In this document: in pieces, positions 22,972-33,269 of the stretch
Numbering within the stretch: position 1 is the first letter of the stretch
Layout: the number at the start of each line of letters is the position of its first letter
From: Eurosta solidaginis
Lineage: Eukaryota; Arthropoda; Insecta; Diptera; Tephritidae
Assembly: GCF_040869045.1 (NCBI RefSeq)
Contig: NW_027136916.1
Location: 434,001-498,000 of the forward strand
DNA length: 64,000 bases
Reading direction: 5' to 3'
The notes under the pieces: generated by a model
What the model was told of the DNA's origin: nothing
Database searches by the model: none
Seen by the model: the letters and a program-made list of their open reading frames with translations, nothing else
Made by a program: the position numbers and the translations under genes

Positions 22972-25830
22972 AGTAAGGAAGGCTAAGTTCGGGTGTAACC
23001 GAACATTACATACTCAGTTGAGAGCTATGGAGACAAAATAAGGAAGATCACCATGTAGGAAAATGAACCTAGGGTAACCCTGGAATGTGGTTGTATGACA
23101 TGTGTATCAAATGGAAGATATTAAAGAGTATTTTAAGAGAGAGTAGGCCATAGTTCTATGGATGGACGCCATTTAGGGATATCGCCATAAAGGTGGACCA
23201 GGGCTGACTCTAGAATTTGTTTGTACGATATGGGTATCAAATGAAAGGTGTTACTGAGCATTTTAAGAGGGAGTGGGCCTTAGGTCTATCGGTGGACGCC
23301 TTTTCGAGATATCGCCATTAAGGTGGACCAGGGGTGACTCTAGAATGTGTTTGTATGATATGGGTATCAAACGAAAGGTGGTAATGAGTATTTTAAAAGG
23401 GAATGGGCTTTAGTTCTATAGGTAAACGCCTTTTCGAGAAATCGCCATAAAGGTGGACCAGGGGTAACTCTAGAATATGTTTGTACGATATGGGTATCAA
23501 ATGAAATCTGTTAATGAGTATTTTGAAAATGAGTGATCCTTAGTTCCATAGGTGGACGCCGTTTCGAGATATCGCCATAAAGGTGGGCCAGGGGTGTCTC
23601 TAGAATGTTTGTACGATATGGGAATCAAATGAAAGGTGTTACTGAGCATTTTAAGAGGGAGTGGGCATTAGGTCTATAGGTGCACGCCTTTTCGAGATAT
23701 CGCCATTAGGGTGGGCCAGGGGTGACTCTAGAATGTTTGTACGATATGGGTATCAAACGAAAAGTGTTACTGAGCATTTTAAGAGGGAGTGGGCATTAGG
23801 TCTATAGGTGGACGCCTTTTCGAAATGTCGCCATTAGGGTGGGCCAGGGGTGACTCTAGAATGTGTTTGTATGATATGGGTATCAAATGAAAGATGGTAA
23901 TGAGTATTTTAAAAGGGAGTAATCCTTAGTTCTATAGGTGGACGCCTTTTCGAGATATCGCCATAAAGGTGGACCAAGGGTGACTCTAGAATGTTTGTAC
24001 GATATGGGTATCAAACGAAAGGTGTTGCTGAGCATTTTAAGAGGGAGTGGGCATGAGGTATATAGGTGGACGCCTTTTCGAGATATCGTCATTAGGGTGG
24101 GCCAGAGGTGACTCTAGAATGTGTTTGTACGATATGGGTGTCAAACGAAAGGTGTTACTGAGCATTTTAAGAGGGAGTGGGCATTAGGTCTATAGGTGAA
24201 CGCCTTTTCGAGATATCGCCATTAGGGTGGGCCAGGGGAGACTCTAGAATGTTTGTACGATATGGGTATCAAACGAAAGTTGTTACTGAGCATTTTAAGA
24301 GGGAGTGGGCATTAGGTCTATAGGTGGACGCCTTTTCGAGATAACGCCATTAGGGTGGGCCAGGGGTGACTCTAGAATGTGTTTGTACGATATGGGTATC
24401 AAACGAAAGGTGTTACTGAGGGTTTTAAAAGCGAGTGGCCCTTAGATGTATATGTGAAGGCGTCCTCGCAATATCGACTAAAATGTGGACCAGGTGATCC
24501 AGAAAATCATCGGTCGGGTACTGCTAATTTATTTATATATGCAATACCACTAACAGTATTCCTGCCAAGATTCCAAGGGCTGTTGATTTCGCCTTGTAGA
24601 ACTTTTTCATTTTCTTCTACTTAATATGGTAGGTGTCACACCCATTTTACAAAGTTTTTTCCAAAGTTATATTTTGCGTAAATAAACCAATCCAGTTACC
24701 ATGTTTCATCCCTTTTTTGTTATTTGGTATAGAATCATGGAATTTTTTTCATTTTTCGTAATTTTCGATATCGATAAAGTGGGCGTGGTTATCGTCCTAT
24801 TTCGGCCATTTTTTATACCAAGATAAAGTGAGTTCAGATAAGTACGTGGGCTAAGTTTAGTAAAGATATATCGGTTTTTGCTCAACTTATTGTGTTAACG
24901 GCCGAGCGGAAGGACAGACGGGGGACTGTTTATAAAAACTGGGTGTGGCTTCCACCGATTTCGCCCATTTTCACAGAGAACAGTTACCGTCATAGAATCT
25001 ATGTCCCTACCAAATTTGAGATGGATTGGTAAATTTTTGTTCGACTTATGGCATTAAAAGTATTCTAGACAAACTAAATGAAAATGGGCGGAGCCACGCC
25101 CATTTTGAAATTTTCTTTTAGTTTTGTATTTTGTTGCATCATATCATTACTGGAGTTGAATTTTGACTTAATTTACTTATATACAGTAAAGATATTAAAT
25201 TTTTTGTTAAAATTTGAATTAAAAAAATTTTTTTTTTTAAAAGTGGCCGTGTTCTTCCTCCAATTTTGCTAATTTTTATTCAGCACATATATAGTAATAG
25301 CGGTAACGTTCCTGCCAAATTTCAACATGATATCTTCAACGACTGCCAAATTACAGCTTGCAAAACTTTTAAATTACCTTCTTGTAAAAGTGGGCGGTGC
25401 CACGCCCAATGTCCAAAATCTTACTAATTTTCTATTCTGCGTCACAACATCAACCCATCTACCAAGTTTCATCGCTTTAACCGCCTTTCGCAATGATTAT
25501 CGCATTTTTTTGGTTTTTCGGAATTTTCGATATCAAAAAGTGGGCGTAGTTATAGTCCGATATCGTTCATTTTAAATAACGATCTGAGATGAGTTCCCAG
25601 GAATCTACATACCAAATTTCATCAAGATACCTCAAAATTTACTCAAGTTATCGCGTTAACGGACAGACGGACGGACGGACGGACATGGCTCAATCAAATT
25701 TTTTTTCGATACTGATGATTTTGATATATGGAAGTCTATATCTATCTCGATTCCTTTATACCTGTACAACCAACCGTTATCCAATCAAAGTTAATATACT
25801 CTGTGAGCTCTGCTCAACTGAGTATAATAA
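22972..25830 (+). repeat. Near-complete 2.9-kb dispersed repeat with internal tandem array
   Basis: It starts AAGTAAGGAAGGCTAAGTTC, then GGGTGTAACCGAACATTACA, then TACTCAGTTGAGAGCT. It ends CTCTGCTCAACTGAGTATAA, whose reverse complement resembles the start (TTATACTCAGTTGAGCAGAG), so short inverted ends are visible. After the tandem array comes a series of segments with GTGGGCGTGG-type words, and then the ACGGACGGACGGACGGACAT block (about 25,665). It encodes no protein; the frames in it are artefacts. It has deleted relatives at 1645 and parts near 58,330 (inverted). The class is unknown to me; a non-autonomous DNA element is one possibility. Confidence 0.8.
23050..24440 (+). repeat. 129-bp tandem array inside the dispersed repeat
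   Basis: The word CTCTAGAATG (or TGGAATG in the first unit) recurs at about 23,081, 23,211, 23,341, 23,471, 23,601, 23,729, 23,857, 23,987, 24,115, 24,245 and 24,373. The period is 130 or 128 bp; the 2-bp difference comes from ATGTGTTTG versus ATGTTTG. About eleven units are present, each containing TACGATATGGGTATCAAA, GAGCATTTTAAGAGGGAGTG and GGTGGACGCCTTTTCGAGAT-type words. The first unit is the most diverged. Confidence 0.85.
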
Positions 25831-25855
25831 AATATAAAAATTACGCAAAAAAAAG

Positions 25856-26628
25856 GAGTTACACTCTTCTGTCTCTTCTCCACAATTTCGACAGCTTTCG
25901 AACATCAATATCGCATCACTAAGAAATCAATTGATATACATGGCAGTGCATGTAATTTAACACATCAAACGAATGCGACGGAGCGACTGTCATTGTTACA
26001 GCTGAATTACAATGAAAATGTGCGTCAACATAAAGAAGAAGAAGAACAACAAAGCGAACAACAACATGAGAAGCAACAAAACAACGAACAATATTTACCG
26101 TTACAAGATTATATGCCACTGTCGATCAACAGAATACCAATGACGCCTACGCCACACAACGATTTCGAAGGCAGCGGTGGTCAGGTAGTTGACGCGGTTG
26201 AGCGCACTGAACGCCAATGGCAGAGACGGGAAATGGGCGCAGCGCGGGTAACGAAAAATAAAGAAAATTGGGATAGCAGTAGCAAAAGTAGTAGTAGTAG
26301 CAGTAGACGAAGTGGCTACAACGAGAAGGAGTGGGATAATAAAGAAACAGCGAGCAATACAGAAGCCAGCAACACCGCATCACGGCAGCTACTAACACCG
26401 GACGTAATATCGATGCGTCATTTGAAACATGCAGTAGATTTACCAAACCAAACATCAGACTAAACTCCAACAGCAACACCACTACGGCACAGTTGACTGC
26501 ACCTACGACATATCACACAACTCTTCCATTGCCTACGCAGCTAACAAGCGTTAGTACGAAGATACGTGAATGGTCCATTTTAGGCGAAGCAGCATCATCA
26601 GACATACTAAAGGTCACGCATGCTAAAG
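25856..26628 (+). CDS. GPCR exon: TM4 and most of a long extracellular loop 2 (one frameshift)
   Basis: The exon is taken from the AG at 25,854-25,855, which joins in phase with the TM3 exon to give KKVITG then VTLFCLFSTISTAFEHQYR, a believable TM4. It then encodes a long hydrophilic loop rich in Gln, Glu, Asn and Ser, open to TAA at 26,461. The donor (AAAG then GTGAGTAA at 26,629) is in the other frame, open from about 26,340, which reads RLNSNSNTTTAQLTAPTTYH and ends THAK. So one frameshift lies between about 26,340 and 26,460. An alternative acceptor at 25,893 (after TTCTCCACAATTTCGACAG) has a much better pyrimidine tract and also keeps phase, but would remove TM4. Confidence 0.65.
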
Positions 26629-27017
26629 GTGAGTAATATGGCCATTTGCATGGGCACGTATGAGGTTGCATAAGGTTGTTTTTAGATAGTGTATGCGCAA
26701 TGTGTGCATGTGTGCGCTAGAGTTTTAGTGTGCACGTGAGCACATATGTGAAATATTGCCATGAAAGTAAAGTAGCGCGCTTCGTGTTGGAAGTTGATTT
26801 TGTAATGGTGTCAGCAAGAGCTTAAAGCGAATTTTTACGCTTGAATGACCGAAAGCGATTGTGTGGTAAAATGAGTGCATACAGGTTTATTAAAGGAAAT
26901 GAAATGTGTTTGTTATTGATATGGGCGACGTTGAAGAGAAGGAAGTAGACAAGGAAAGTATAGTGGAAGTAAAGGTTGTACGGGCTCTTTACTGATTGTG
27001 GACACATTTATGTTAGG
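26629..27017. other. Receptor intron, unique part
   Basis: Intron sequence between the loop-2 exons with TGTGTGCATGTGTGCG-like words near the donor. No element is recognised before the LINE fragment. Confidence 0.4.
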
Positions 27018-27640
27018 CAAGGTTGAACTGGCCGGGCAAAATAGCCCACACATAGACTGTATGTGTCCTACGTTTTATAAGAATTTGCTTGACAACGAAA
27101 CGCAAAAAACCCTAATTAGGTAACAGGAATTGTGTTATAAAACAATTCCGTACTCATGGAAAAAACTAGAAGTTTTCCAGAAACTATTCCAGAAACTAGC
27201 TCAATTGCTGCCTCGATATCTGCCGCCCCTAGTAGCTGCAGCCTTGAATTGGGTGCGCAGAACACGAAAGCTGAACGTGCTAAACCATTTCTTCCTACAG
27301 CTTATAAGCATGAGACGCTAGAAGGCAGTTAACAGTTAATATGCCCATCGTGAAACTCAAGTATTCTCTCTTTAGACATATGAACGACTTTATGTGACTA
27401 ACGTTGTGGGATTTGCATATAATCTTTGACATTTTTCAGCCCTGCGTTTTTGTCCACAACTTGTCAGCTTGATGGGTCATATGCAACTACTGCCTTTTTT
27501 GATTTTTTCCAAACGGATTTGTACGTATACCGTCGATTCATCCAGTGCTTGCAGTCTCCTTTACGAACTAATTGGACTTTTCGTTACCTTCTATCTCTTT
27601 TTGACTGGCAACCCAATAAAAATGTATGGTTCGGCCGAAT
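27018..27640 (-). mobile_element. LINE family A: RNase H end and 3' non-coding region
   Basis: On the minus strand about 27,640-27,440 encodes, with stops, the C-terminal RNase H region (ALDESTVYVQIRLEKIKKGS, then SCIPIKLTSCGQK-like). It corresponds to LGESTVYVAIVLGEMKGKH at 49,669-49,760. The left end (AAGGTTGAACTGGCCGGGCA at 27,019) is the 3' terminus shared with 8,460 and 32,856. It is nested in the receptor intron and interrupted on its 5' side by an LTR. The + strand frames here are artefacts. Confidence 0.7.
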
Positions 27641-28152
27641 GCGAAACGAATTTTGCGGTATAATTATGCACCTTTTGCTAACGTTCCAAATTCTGAACTT
27701 TCGAATAAATAACTCAAATATTCAGTATGGCCAGATGATCTTTATTTACACTACTTGGGTACTTAGTAATACTCCACAATTACAATACTCGCGTTCTTCA
27801 CGTATAGCGTGTTAAAATCGAACTCATTCCAGATTCCTCAGCGTGCACTCTCTGTTACCTCGTTTGCCCATCTCTCTTAAGGTCTAGACGTTTCACGAAC
27901 ATGCCTTTTTGAACAGTTGTATATCATGCTTGGTTATTTAGCTATATACATGCATATCTGTAGTTTATGTAAGGCCATATGCTTTATTGACGTCTATCGT
28001 GTGAAATATTCTCTTCGCTTCAAGCTGCTGGTTGTGTATGTGACATATTGTTCGTTGCCTTCTATGCATGTGTGTATATGGTTTACTGTTGTTGTATAGC
28101 TTTTATTTACTAACGGCACAGTGACGCCTCGAAATCGCTAACATTCGCCACA
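27640..28152 (-). mobile_element. LTR of TGTGGCGAA family, minus strand
   Basis: The right end AACATTCGCCACA (28,140-28,152) is the reverse complement of the LTR start. Further left, TTGGTTATTTAGCTATATAC, GGTCTAGACGTTTCACGAAC and TGCGAAACGAATTTTG are reverse complements of LTR segments present at 54,252-54,815. The left edge is diverged and placed by alignment at about 27,640. It sits inside, and splits, the minus-strand LINE A copy. The open frames at 27,426-27,815 and 27,917-28,099 are explained by this LTR and the LINE. Confidence 0.7.
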
Positions 28153-29100
28153 ATATATGGGCTGCCTTCGCAGCAACCATGTGTCCATGCACTAAAAAAC
28201 AGCCCTAGTTTTAAAACCGTCGCCCACCGGTACCACCTTCGCATTACTTCAGGGTGGCGTTCCATATTTCTCATTTTTTAAGAGCCTACTGTTGTCGCTG
28301 CGTCCAGGTTTCCGCTATTTGCTCTGAGTCTCGACATCCACCTGCGATTGATCCACCGGTTGTTAAACTTCGATTAATTGGTCGCCAATCCATCGGTTGT
28401 TTGGTATCGGCTGATGAGCCTTGAATGCGCCGTTTAATTAACCATCTACAATTAACCAGTCGCCGATTCATCGTTTTCTGATTATATTAGTGATTTTGGG
28501 TATTCAGAAATTGAATCATCGCTCACCTGTTTCACCGCCCATTTTGAGGCATCCGTTAACCAATTTACCGACTCATTGATTCTTCCGTCAAGGATTCTAT
28601 TTGGGTTTCCGGCCACCGATTCACCTATTACACATTTCACCTGCAACTCTAACATCAGCCATCCGTTAAGCTAATCTAGCGGCAACTTTGGCACTATCCA
28701 ACGAATTCATCACTAACTGCTTATTAGCATACCTTCATCGGGGATCTATTGCAGCTCGACTTCCCATCATCTCGAGTAGTTGCAGCCATTCGTCACGGTG
28801 CTTCTGTGCTGCTGGCGCAAATGAAGCCACAAAGTGTTCCTTTATAAAGGAAATAGGGCTTATTTTACTTTGTATTGGATCTGTAATACCTCAAACTTCG
28901 ACAATGCCCACCTCACCAACTTTTTTGTAAAAAAATGAGATTGGTGCAATTCATGCGTTTAGTATTTAATATTTTGATAGCGACCGAAAGCAAATATCCC
29001 TAACACGACTTGAAAAGTATTTTTAGGGTAGAGAGTATCTATTCTGCCATTCCTTGTTATCATTCATTCCAACATTTTTTTTTTCACTTACTATCCTTAG
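28153..29100. other. Remaining intron before the second loop-2 exon
   Basis: No exon is recognised. Around 28,290-28,680 words such as CCACCGGTT, CCATCGGTTG and GATTCATCG recur loosely. Pyrimidine-rich sequence (TTTTTTTTTTCACTTACTAT then CCTTAG) at the right end is the acceptor of the next exon. Confidence 0.4.
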
Positions 29101-29417
29101 GGCTCAAAAGATCCCTACTAGCACCAGCCGCTAGGCAAATACCAAGAATCATTGCAAATTATTTTGCTTTGGATGGCAATTCGGATCTTTTGCTTGATAC
29201 CGAATTTTTGGTGAGCACTGCAATACCACTTCAAAGCAACGATGTACAAGAAGAACAACAATCCGATAACGAGAACAATAAGAAAGAGGTAGAGCATGAA
29301 CAGTTGCTAGCTGATGCAAACATAAGAGCAGAAGAGTGGAAAACACAGTCTCAAGTAAAACAAACAACGCAAGAGAATGAGTCACTATTTTTCAATATAA
29401 CGGACTCTTGTGAAGAG
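29101..29417 (+). CDS. GPCR exon: distal part of extracellular loop 2
   Basis: The acceptor CACTTACTATCCTTAG ends at 29,100 and the donor GTAAGTAA starts at 29,418. The entry phase fits the previous exon (G plus GG) and gives AKGLKRSLLAPAARQIPRII, then a Glu/Gln/Asn-rich hydrophilic region (LQSNDVQEEQQSDNENNKKE). It ends ESLFFNITDSCEE, leaving on a codon boundary. The cysteine in ITDSCEE is the likely partner of the conserved TM3 cysteine (WLCDAY) in the class A disulphide. The exon is open throughout. Confidence 0.8.
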
Positions 29418-29480
29418 GTAAGTAAACTTTAATAGCTTTTATTTTTTCAGTGTGCTAATTAACTTTCAAATAATTTCTAG

Positions 29481-29699
29481 GTTACTTACTATCAAAACAG
29501 CTTGTCAAGTTTGGGTGAGAATGCGCTCTACACGCGCCTCTGGTATTTTATTACGCTCTTTGTTTTCGTTTTGATACCGTTATGCGTGCTGGCTACGTTT
29601 AATTGTTTTTTGATTATGTTGGTGCGTCGCTCAAAGAATTTACGTGGTGAAATGACAAATGCGAATAACATACGGAGGTCGCGTATGAGTGGGAAAGAG
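29481..29699 (+). CDS. GPCR exon: TM5 and start of intracellular loop 3
   Basis: It follows a 63-bp intron whose acceptor is CAAATAATTTCTAG, ending at 29,480. The exon is 73 codons in phase 0. It opens VTYYQNSLSSLGENALYTRL, then TM5 (WYFITLFVFVLIPLCVLATF, with the usual TM5 proline), and ends in a basic loop (VRRSKNLRGEM, RRSRMSGKE). The donor is GTGAGTTT at 29,700. It is intact. Confidence 0.85.
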
Positions 29700-29879
29700 G
29701 TGAGTTTGAAGTTTTTTTAGGGGTTTAAAACACTAATAATTCGGCAGCTATTCCGGAACCTGTTATTATTTTTATTCAGTTCATGAGTAAAAGTTTGAAT
29801 TGGACCTTAAACGGTTTTAGGCTAGAGTAAAAAAACTTGATTGCCGAAGGAAAATAATTCATTCACTAGAGAATGTTCA

Positions 29880-31560
29880 TTTAACACGCTATGCCCAAAG
29901 GGGCACGCCACAGGGTGGAGTTCTCTCCCCGTTCCTATGGAACCAAACGTAAAATTCGTTAGTGAGAGATACAAGATGGGCAATTGGGAAGGGTGTGGCA
30001 TACGCTGATGACCAAGTTACGTTAGCTTACAGAAGCAGGTTCCCTCAAACCTTTTTAAGACCTGATTCAGGTAGCATTGCGATCAGGGTCCCTATGTGCC
30101 TCTGGATGCGTATTCACTGTCGATTCAAAAAAGCCGAACAAACGCTATAAAATACCACCGGTGAACTCACCAGAACTACATAATTTACACATAAACCTGC
30201 AGACAAGCCCAAATTTCTAGGCTTAGTTCTCGACAAAAAGCTAAACTGGAAGGACAAACGTTATTCAGCGCTAAAAGAAAGCGTACTTGGCATTATATAA
30301 GTGCGTGAAATAAAGACATTGGAATATAGAGACTTATCCACAATATATCCAGATGGATTAATACCGCAACTATTCGAACCATACTGCTGTATGGGATAGT
30401 TGTACGGTGGTCAGCCTAGGGCGAGGCGTCCAAGCTTTACTTGTTGGGTAAAGTACATAGATCTAGTATTAGACTAGGGAAGCTCTTCTGCGTATTTTTG
30501 ACATTCTACCCTTAAATTTTGCTGGTTACCTAGCAGCGGCAACGTCGGCCCTGCGTTAAAGAGGTTTATTCAATTGGAACAGCAAAATTATAAATATTCC
30601 CAGCATAGATGATTTGGCCGAGTCGAATAGCAGTTTCGCTGGTGACAGCAGCATTTCTATATACACCGGCGACCCTAAGTTAACGGCTTCTTCCTCCCAG
30701 CAAGGATGGCTGTGTGACCATAACATTGGCGGAAAGCAATTTTGTTGTAATCACAGAGGCCTTACTGTTAACGACAGCATTTCCATATACATTGGCGGCT
30801 ATAAACCAAACGGCAGAGTGAGAGGAGGAGTATTTTCAAGGGAAACGGACATTCAGCTCTCCTACGAACTGCCCGATCACTGTAGTATATTCCAGGCAGA
30901 AGTATCAGCCATTTTGGAAGCCGCAGTAGGGATAGAGATACACAATATCGGTAACGAAATATTTATTTTCAGCGACAGCCGGGCGGCTATCAAATCTCTT
31001 TGGCTCTTACTCGTTCAGTTCTGAACTAAAACTTAATTGATCTCTTTAAGAAATAACCCAACAGAGCCGTGTACATCTCACATAGGTTCCCGGGCACAGG
31101 CGGGGGGAAATTGCATTGCAGACGGGCTTGCTAGGCAGTGTATGACCAGGCAGATTCTTCCCGACAAAGAACGCTTAGATAAGCTCCTTGCCACATGCAA
31201 GCTTAGAGAGCATATCTACTGTCAAGACGACGAAATATGGATACTAATATCGGGTTATCGGACATCTAAGAAAACTTGACCAGAGTGGAATCTTAAAAGA
31301 TCTCTAAGTTGGGATAAAATCTGTACACTGATAGAAGTACAAACTAGTCACTGCCTTATATGTAGGTAGCTATGCAAAAATGCTAGGAGCGCCTTATCGT
31401 CGATGCTGCAGTAGTTGCAAGGAGGATGAAGAGGAAGAAGCAGTGCTTCATCCAAACTACAACTGCCTGGCACTAAGTGGCGCGATACAGCGCTTCCTGT
31501 GAGTTACTTTTCTGGATAATCTGCGCCAGTTCATAGAGTGTGACTTCATGGAGTTTGTAG
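29880..31560 (+). mobile_element. LINE family B relic in receptor intron
   Basis: It runs in the + direction through GTPQGGVLSP (about 29,910), the reverse transcriptase box AYADDQVTLAY (about 30,000), the post-RT region, then RNase H (HCSIFQAEVSAILEA; EIFIFSDSRAAIKSL; GNCIADGLARQ near 31,110). Downstream, tail-region words (CGCTTCCTGTGAGTTACTTT) are shared with the copy at 14,350. Multiple stops and frameshifts break the ORF, so it is inactive. The largest surviving frame is 30,614-31,024 and is purely element sequence. Confidence 0.8.
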
Positions 31561-31752
31561 CCATTATCAGTAGATATCCGAACTTAACCCGTTCTGAGAA
31601 ACTCAAAAAGAACAAACAACTGGAACCTGGGCCAATATTTTTCGCAAAGTCTCTACAGTCTTTTTGAACTTTTGTTTTTTTTTTCATAATATTTAATTAC
31701 TATCACTCGCTGACTTTTTATCTTATTTTAATTCTTTCTCTCCTTTTCACAG

Positions 31753-32126
31753 TCACGCAAATTTCACAGCTCATCCGTTTCACAGGAGAATCGCATCATC
31801 GTCACACTCATTGCAGTCGTCTTGCTCTTCATCGTTTGCCAATTTCTAAAAATGTCGATATCGATAACAATGTGCAAGCGATCATCGGTAACATATTTAA
31901 TTTTCTTGCTGCCATTAATGCAGCAGCGAATATTTTCCTCTATTGCGTACTCTCAGACAAGTACCGCAAGACGGTACGCGAGCTTACAACCGGCTATAAA
32001 TATCGTGGACATGCGCGTAATACGAGCGCCAGTGCGAGTCTCTATACGAGTACGCATGCAACGCAAACATTTAATGGTAGCCGACGTTATCGTCCAACAG
32101 CGTCAACCACGATGGTGGCGAAGTGA
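31753..32126 (+). CDS. GPCR last exon: TM6, TM7 and C-tail, with internal frameshift
   Basis: The acceptor TTTCTCTCCTTTTCACAG ends at 31,752. The entry frame (phase 0) encodes SRKFHSSSVSQENRIIVTLI then AVVLLFIVCQ, the inner part of TM6. The remaining receptor sequence is in another frame from about 31,836: LPISKNVDIDNNVQAIIGNI, TM7 (FLAAINAAANIFLYCVLSDK), then a basic C-tail ending at TGA 32,124-32,126. The frames overlap with almost nothing between VCQ and DIDNNVQ. The outer end of TM6 and extracellular loop 3 are therefore apparently shortened by a deletion that also shifts the frame. Confidence 0.75.
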
Positions 32127-32670
32127 GCATGAGCCACAGAGAGATCGTGTGGTGAATTATGCAGCGTTTAGCGCAAAAGTCATTTAACTGTACATTTGTA
32201 TTAGTTGTATAGTATACGTTCATTCGTGTTATTGTTGTTTTGTCATTATATGTGCGCGTGTTCTCAGACACTGCACATTTTGAGTTGAATATTAAAACCT
32301 TTGATTAATTAAATTAAATTTAGTTAGAATTTATTAGTAAATATTTGTAATTTTTTATTTAAGTGAATTGTTTTTAGTTTTGCTAAGTGATTTACTGTTA
32401 AGTGCCTAATTGACTAGATATATGTATGTAAGTATATAACAGTCGTCGAAAAGCCTGTTTGTTTTATGCTGGCTGAGTATTAAATTAAAATTTATTTGTA
32501 TAAACAATCGAATCAGCAAAATAATTTAATTATATAATTTATGTGTTAGTATATTAGTCATACATATACATTTAATCCTATTCATAGCTTAAGTAAGCTA
32601 GCGAAAAATATGAACAAACAAAATTGTTGATTGTAAAATATAAATAAAGCTAATGGAATGAATCGACCTT
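32127..32670 (+). promoter_or_regulatory. Receptor 3' UTR with polyadenylation signal
   Basis: AT-rich sequence with no frame follows the stop codon. The best polyadenylation signal is AATAAA at 32,643-32,648 (TATAAATAAAGCTAATGG), with T-rich sequence about 30 bases later. Earlier weaker candidates exist near 32,290. This is the natural end of the transcription unit. Confidence 0.5.
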
Positions 32671-32770
32671 TACTTCTAGTCTACTTTTATCAGAGATGGG
32701 AAAATGTAAACCAGCGCTGTTAATTATTGAGTAAACGCTTTAATTATTTTTAAATTCTTTAAGCTTTGGC

Positions 32771-32835
32771 AAATGACGCTGAACAGCACTACCAGCTCCC
32801 TGAGAGAAGGACTTCGCCAAGCCACTCAAACCCCT
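32771..32835 (+). mobile_element. Short RTE reverse-transcriptase scrap
   Basis: AAATGACGCTGAACAGCACT and ACCAGCTCCCTGAGAG line up with the RTE relic at 54,060-54,115 (AAATGACGTTTAGCAACACC; ATCAGCTCAGTATGA). Only about 65 bp remain. Confidence 0.35.
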
Positions 32836-32855
32836 ACGAAACTACAGTTAAAGTG

Positions 32856-33109
32856 AGGTTGAACTGGCCGGTCCATAAAGGCCTTATATAGGCGCAATAT
32901 ATCCACAGTGCTACCAGAATTTGTTTGATGTCCAAACGGGAAACCCCAATTAAGCACCAGGACTTAGGTTATAAAATAAATTTGTCCTTTCAGCAAGTGC
33001 TTTTAGATTTCTAAGACCAAGCTTAACAGCAGCCGCGAGATCTGACCATTTTTCCGCTGCTAGTAGCTGGAGTATTAACCTCGCGAGCGTATGACACGTA
33101 TACGACATG
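32856..33109 (-). mobile_element. LINE family A 3' part, left of the Foldback insertion
   Basis: GAGGTTGAACTGGCCGGTCC (32,855) matches the 3' terminus at 27,019 (AAGGTTGAACTGGCC). It continues with ATCCACAGTGCTACCAGAAT and GGACTTAGGTTATAAAATAA, also shared with 8,460-8,580. It ends at TACGACATG, one copy of the 9-bp target duplication of the Foldback element. Its continuation on the other side begins at 49,435. Confidence 0.7.
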
Positions 33110-33269
33110 GGCTCTGGGATGTTAGCACCCCATTTCTGGAATTTTATAACAAAACATATGCCAAATAATTGGTCACTAATTGGTCATAATTGGTCAGCAG
33201 GTTTCAGTAATTGGTCAGCATTAGAAAAAATTTTATGGAAATTTTAAAATTTTCATGGTCGGGTGTGGG

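Larger units (their letters stand above)
18932..32126 (+). pseudogene. Class A neuropeptide-type GPCR gene, apparently damaged (six exons, TM1 exon missing)
   Basis: Six blocks with consensus splice sites and matching phases encode, in order, TM2, TM3, TM4 plus a very long extracellular loop 2, TM5, and TM6-TM7 with the C-tail. Exons are 18,932-19,104, 19,605-19,718, 25,856-26,628, 29,101-29,417, 29,481-29,699 and 31,753-32,126. TM7 carries NAAANIFLYCVLSDKYRKTV, in the style of FMRFamide-receptor-like orphan receptors, so the expected role is a plasma-membrane peptide receptor. Signs of damage: the TM3 motif reads IEQF where E/DR(Y/F) is expected, and there is one frameshift in exon 3. Exon 6 has another frameshift, with apparent loss of the TM6 end and extracellular loop 3. 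Indel errors in the assembly are the main alternative. The N-terminus and TM1 lie upstream, not found or outside the window. Confidence 0.75.

Noticed and set aside
27426..27815. 129-residue open frame as a host gene
   Set aside because: It lies antisense to LINE A RNase H and runs into a minus-strand LTR; both explain the sequence.
30614..31024. 136-residue RNase H-like frame as a host RNase H
   Set aside because: It sits in line with YADD and GTPQGG reverse transcriptase motifs of the same element and is broken by stops.
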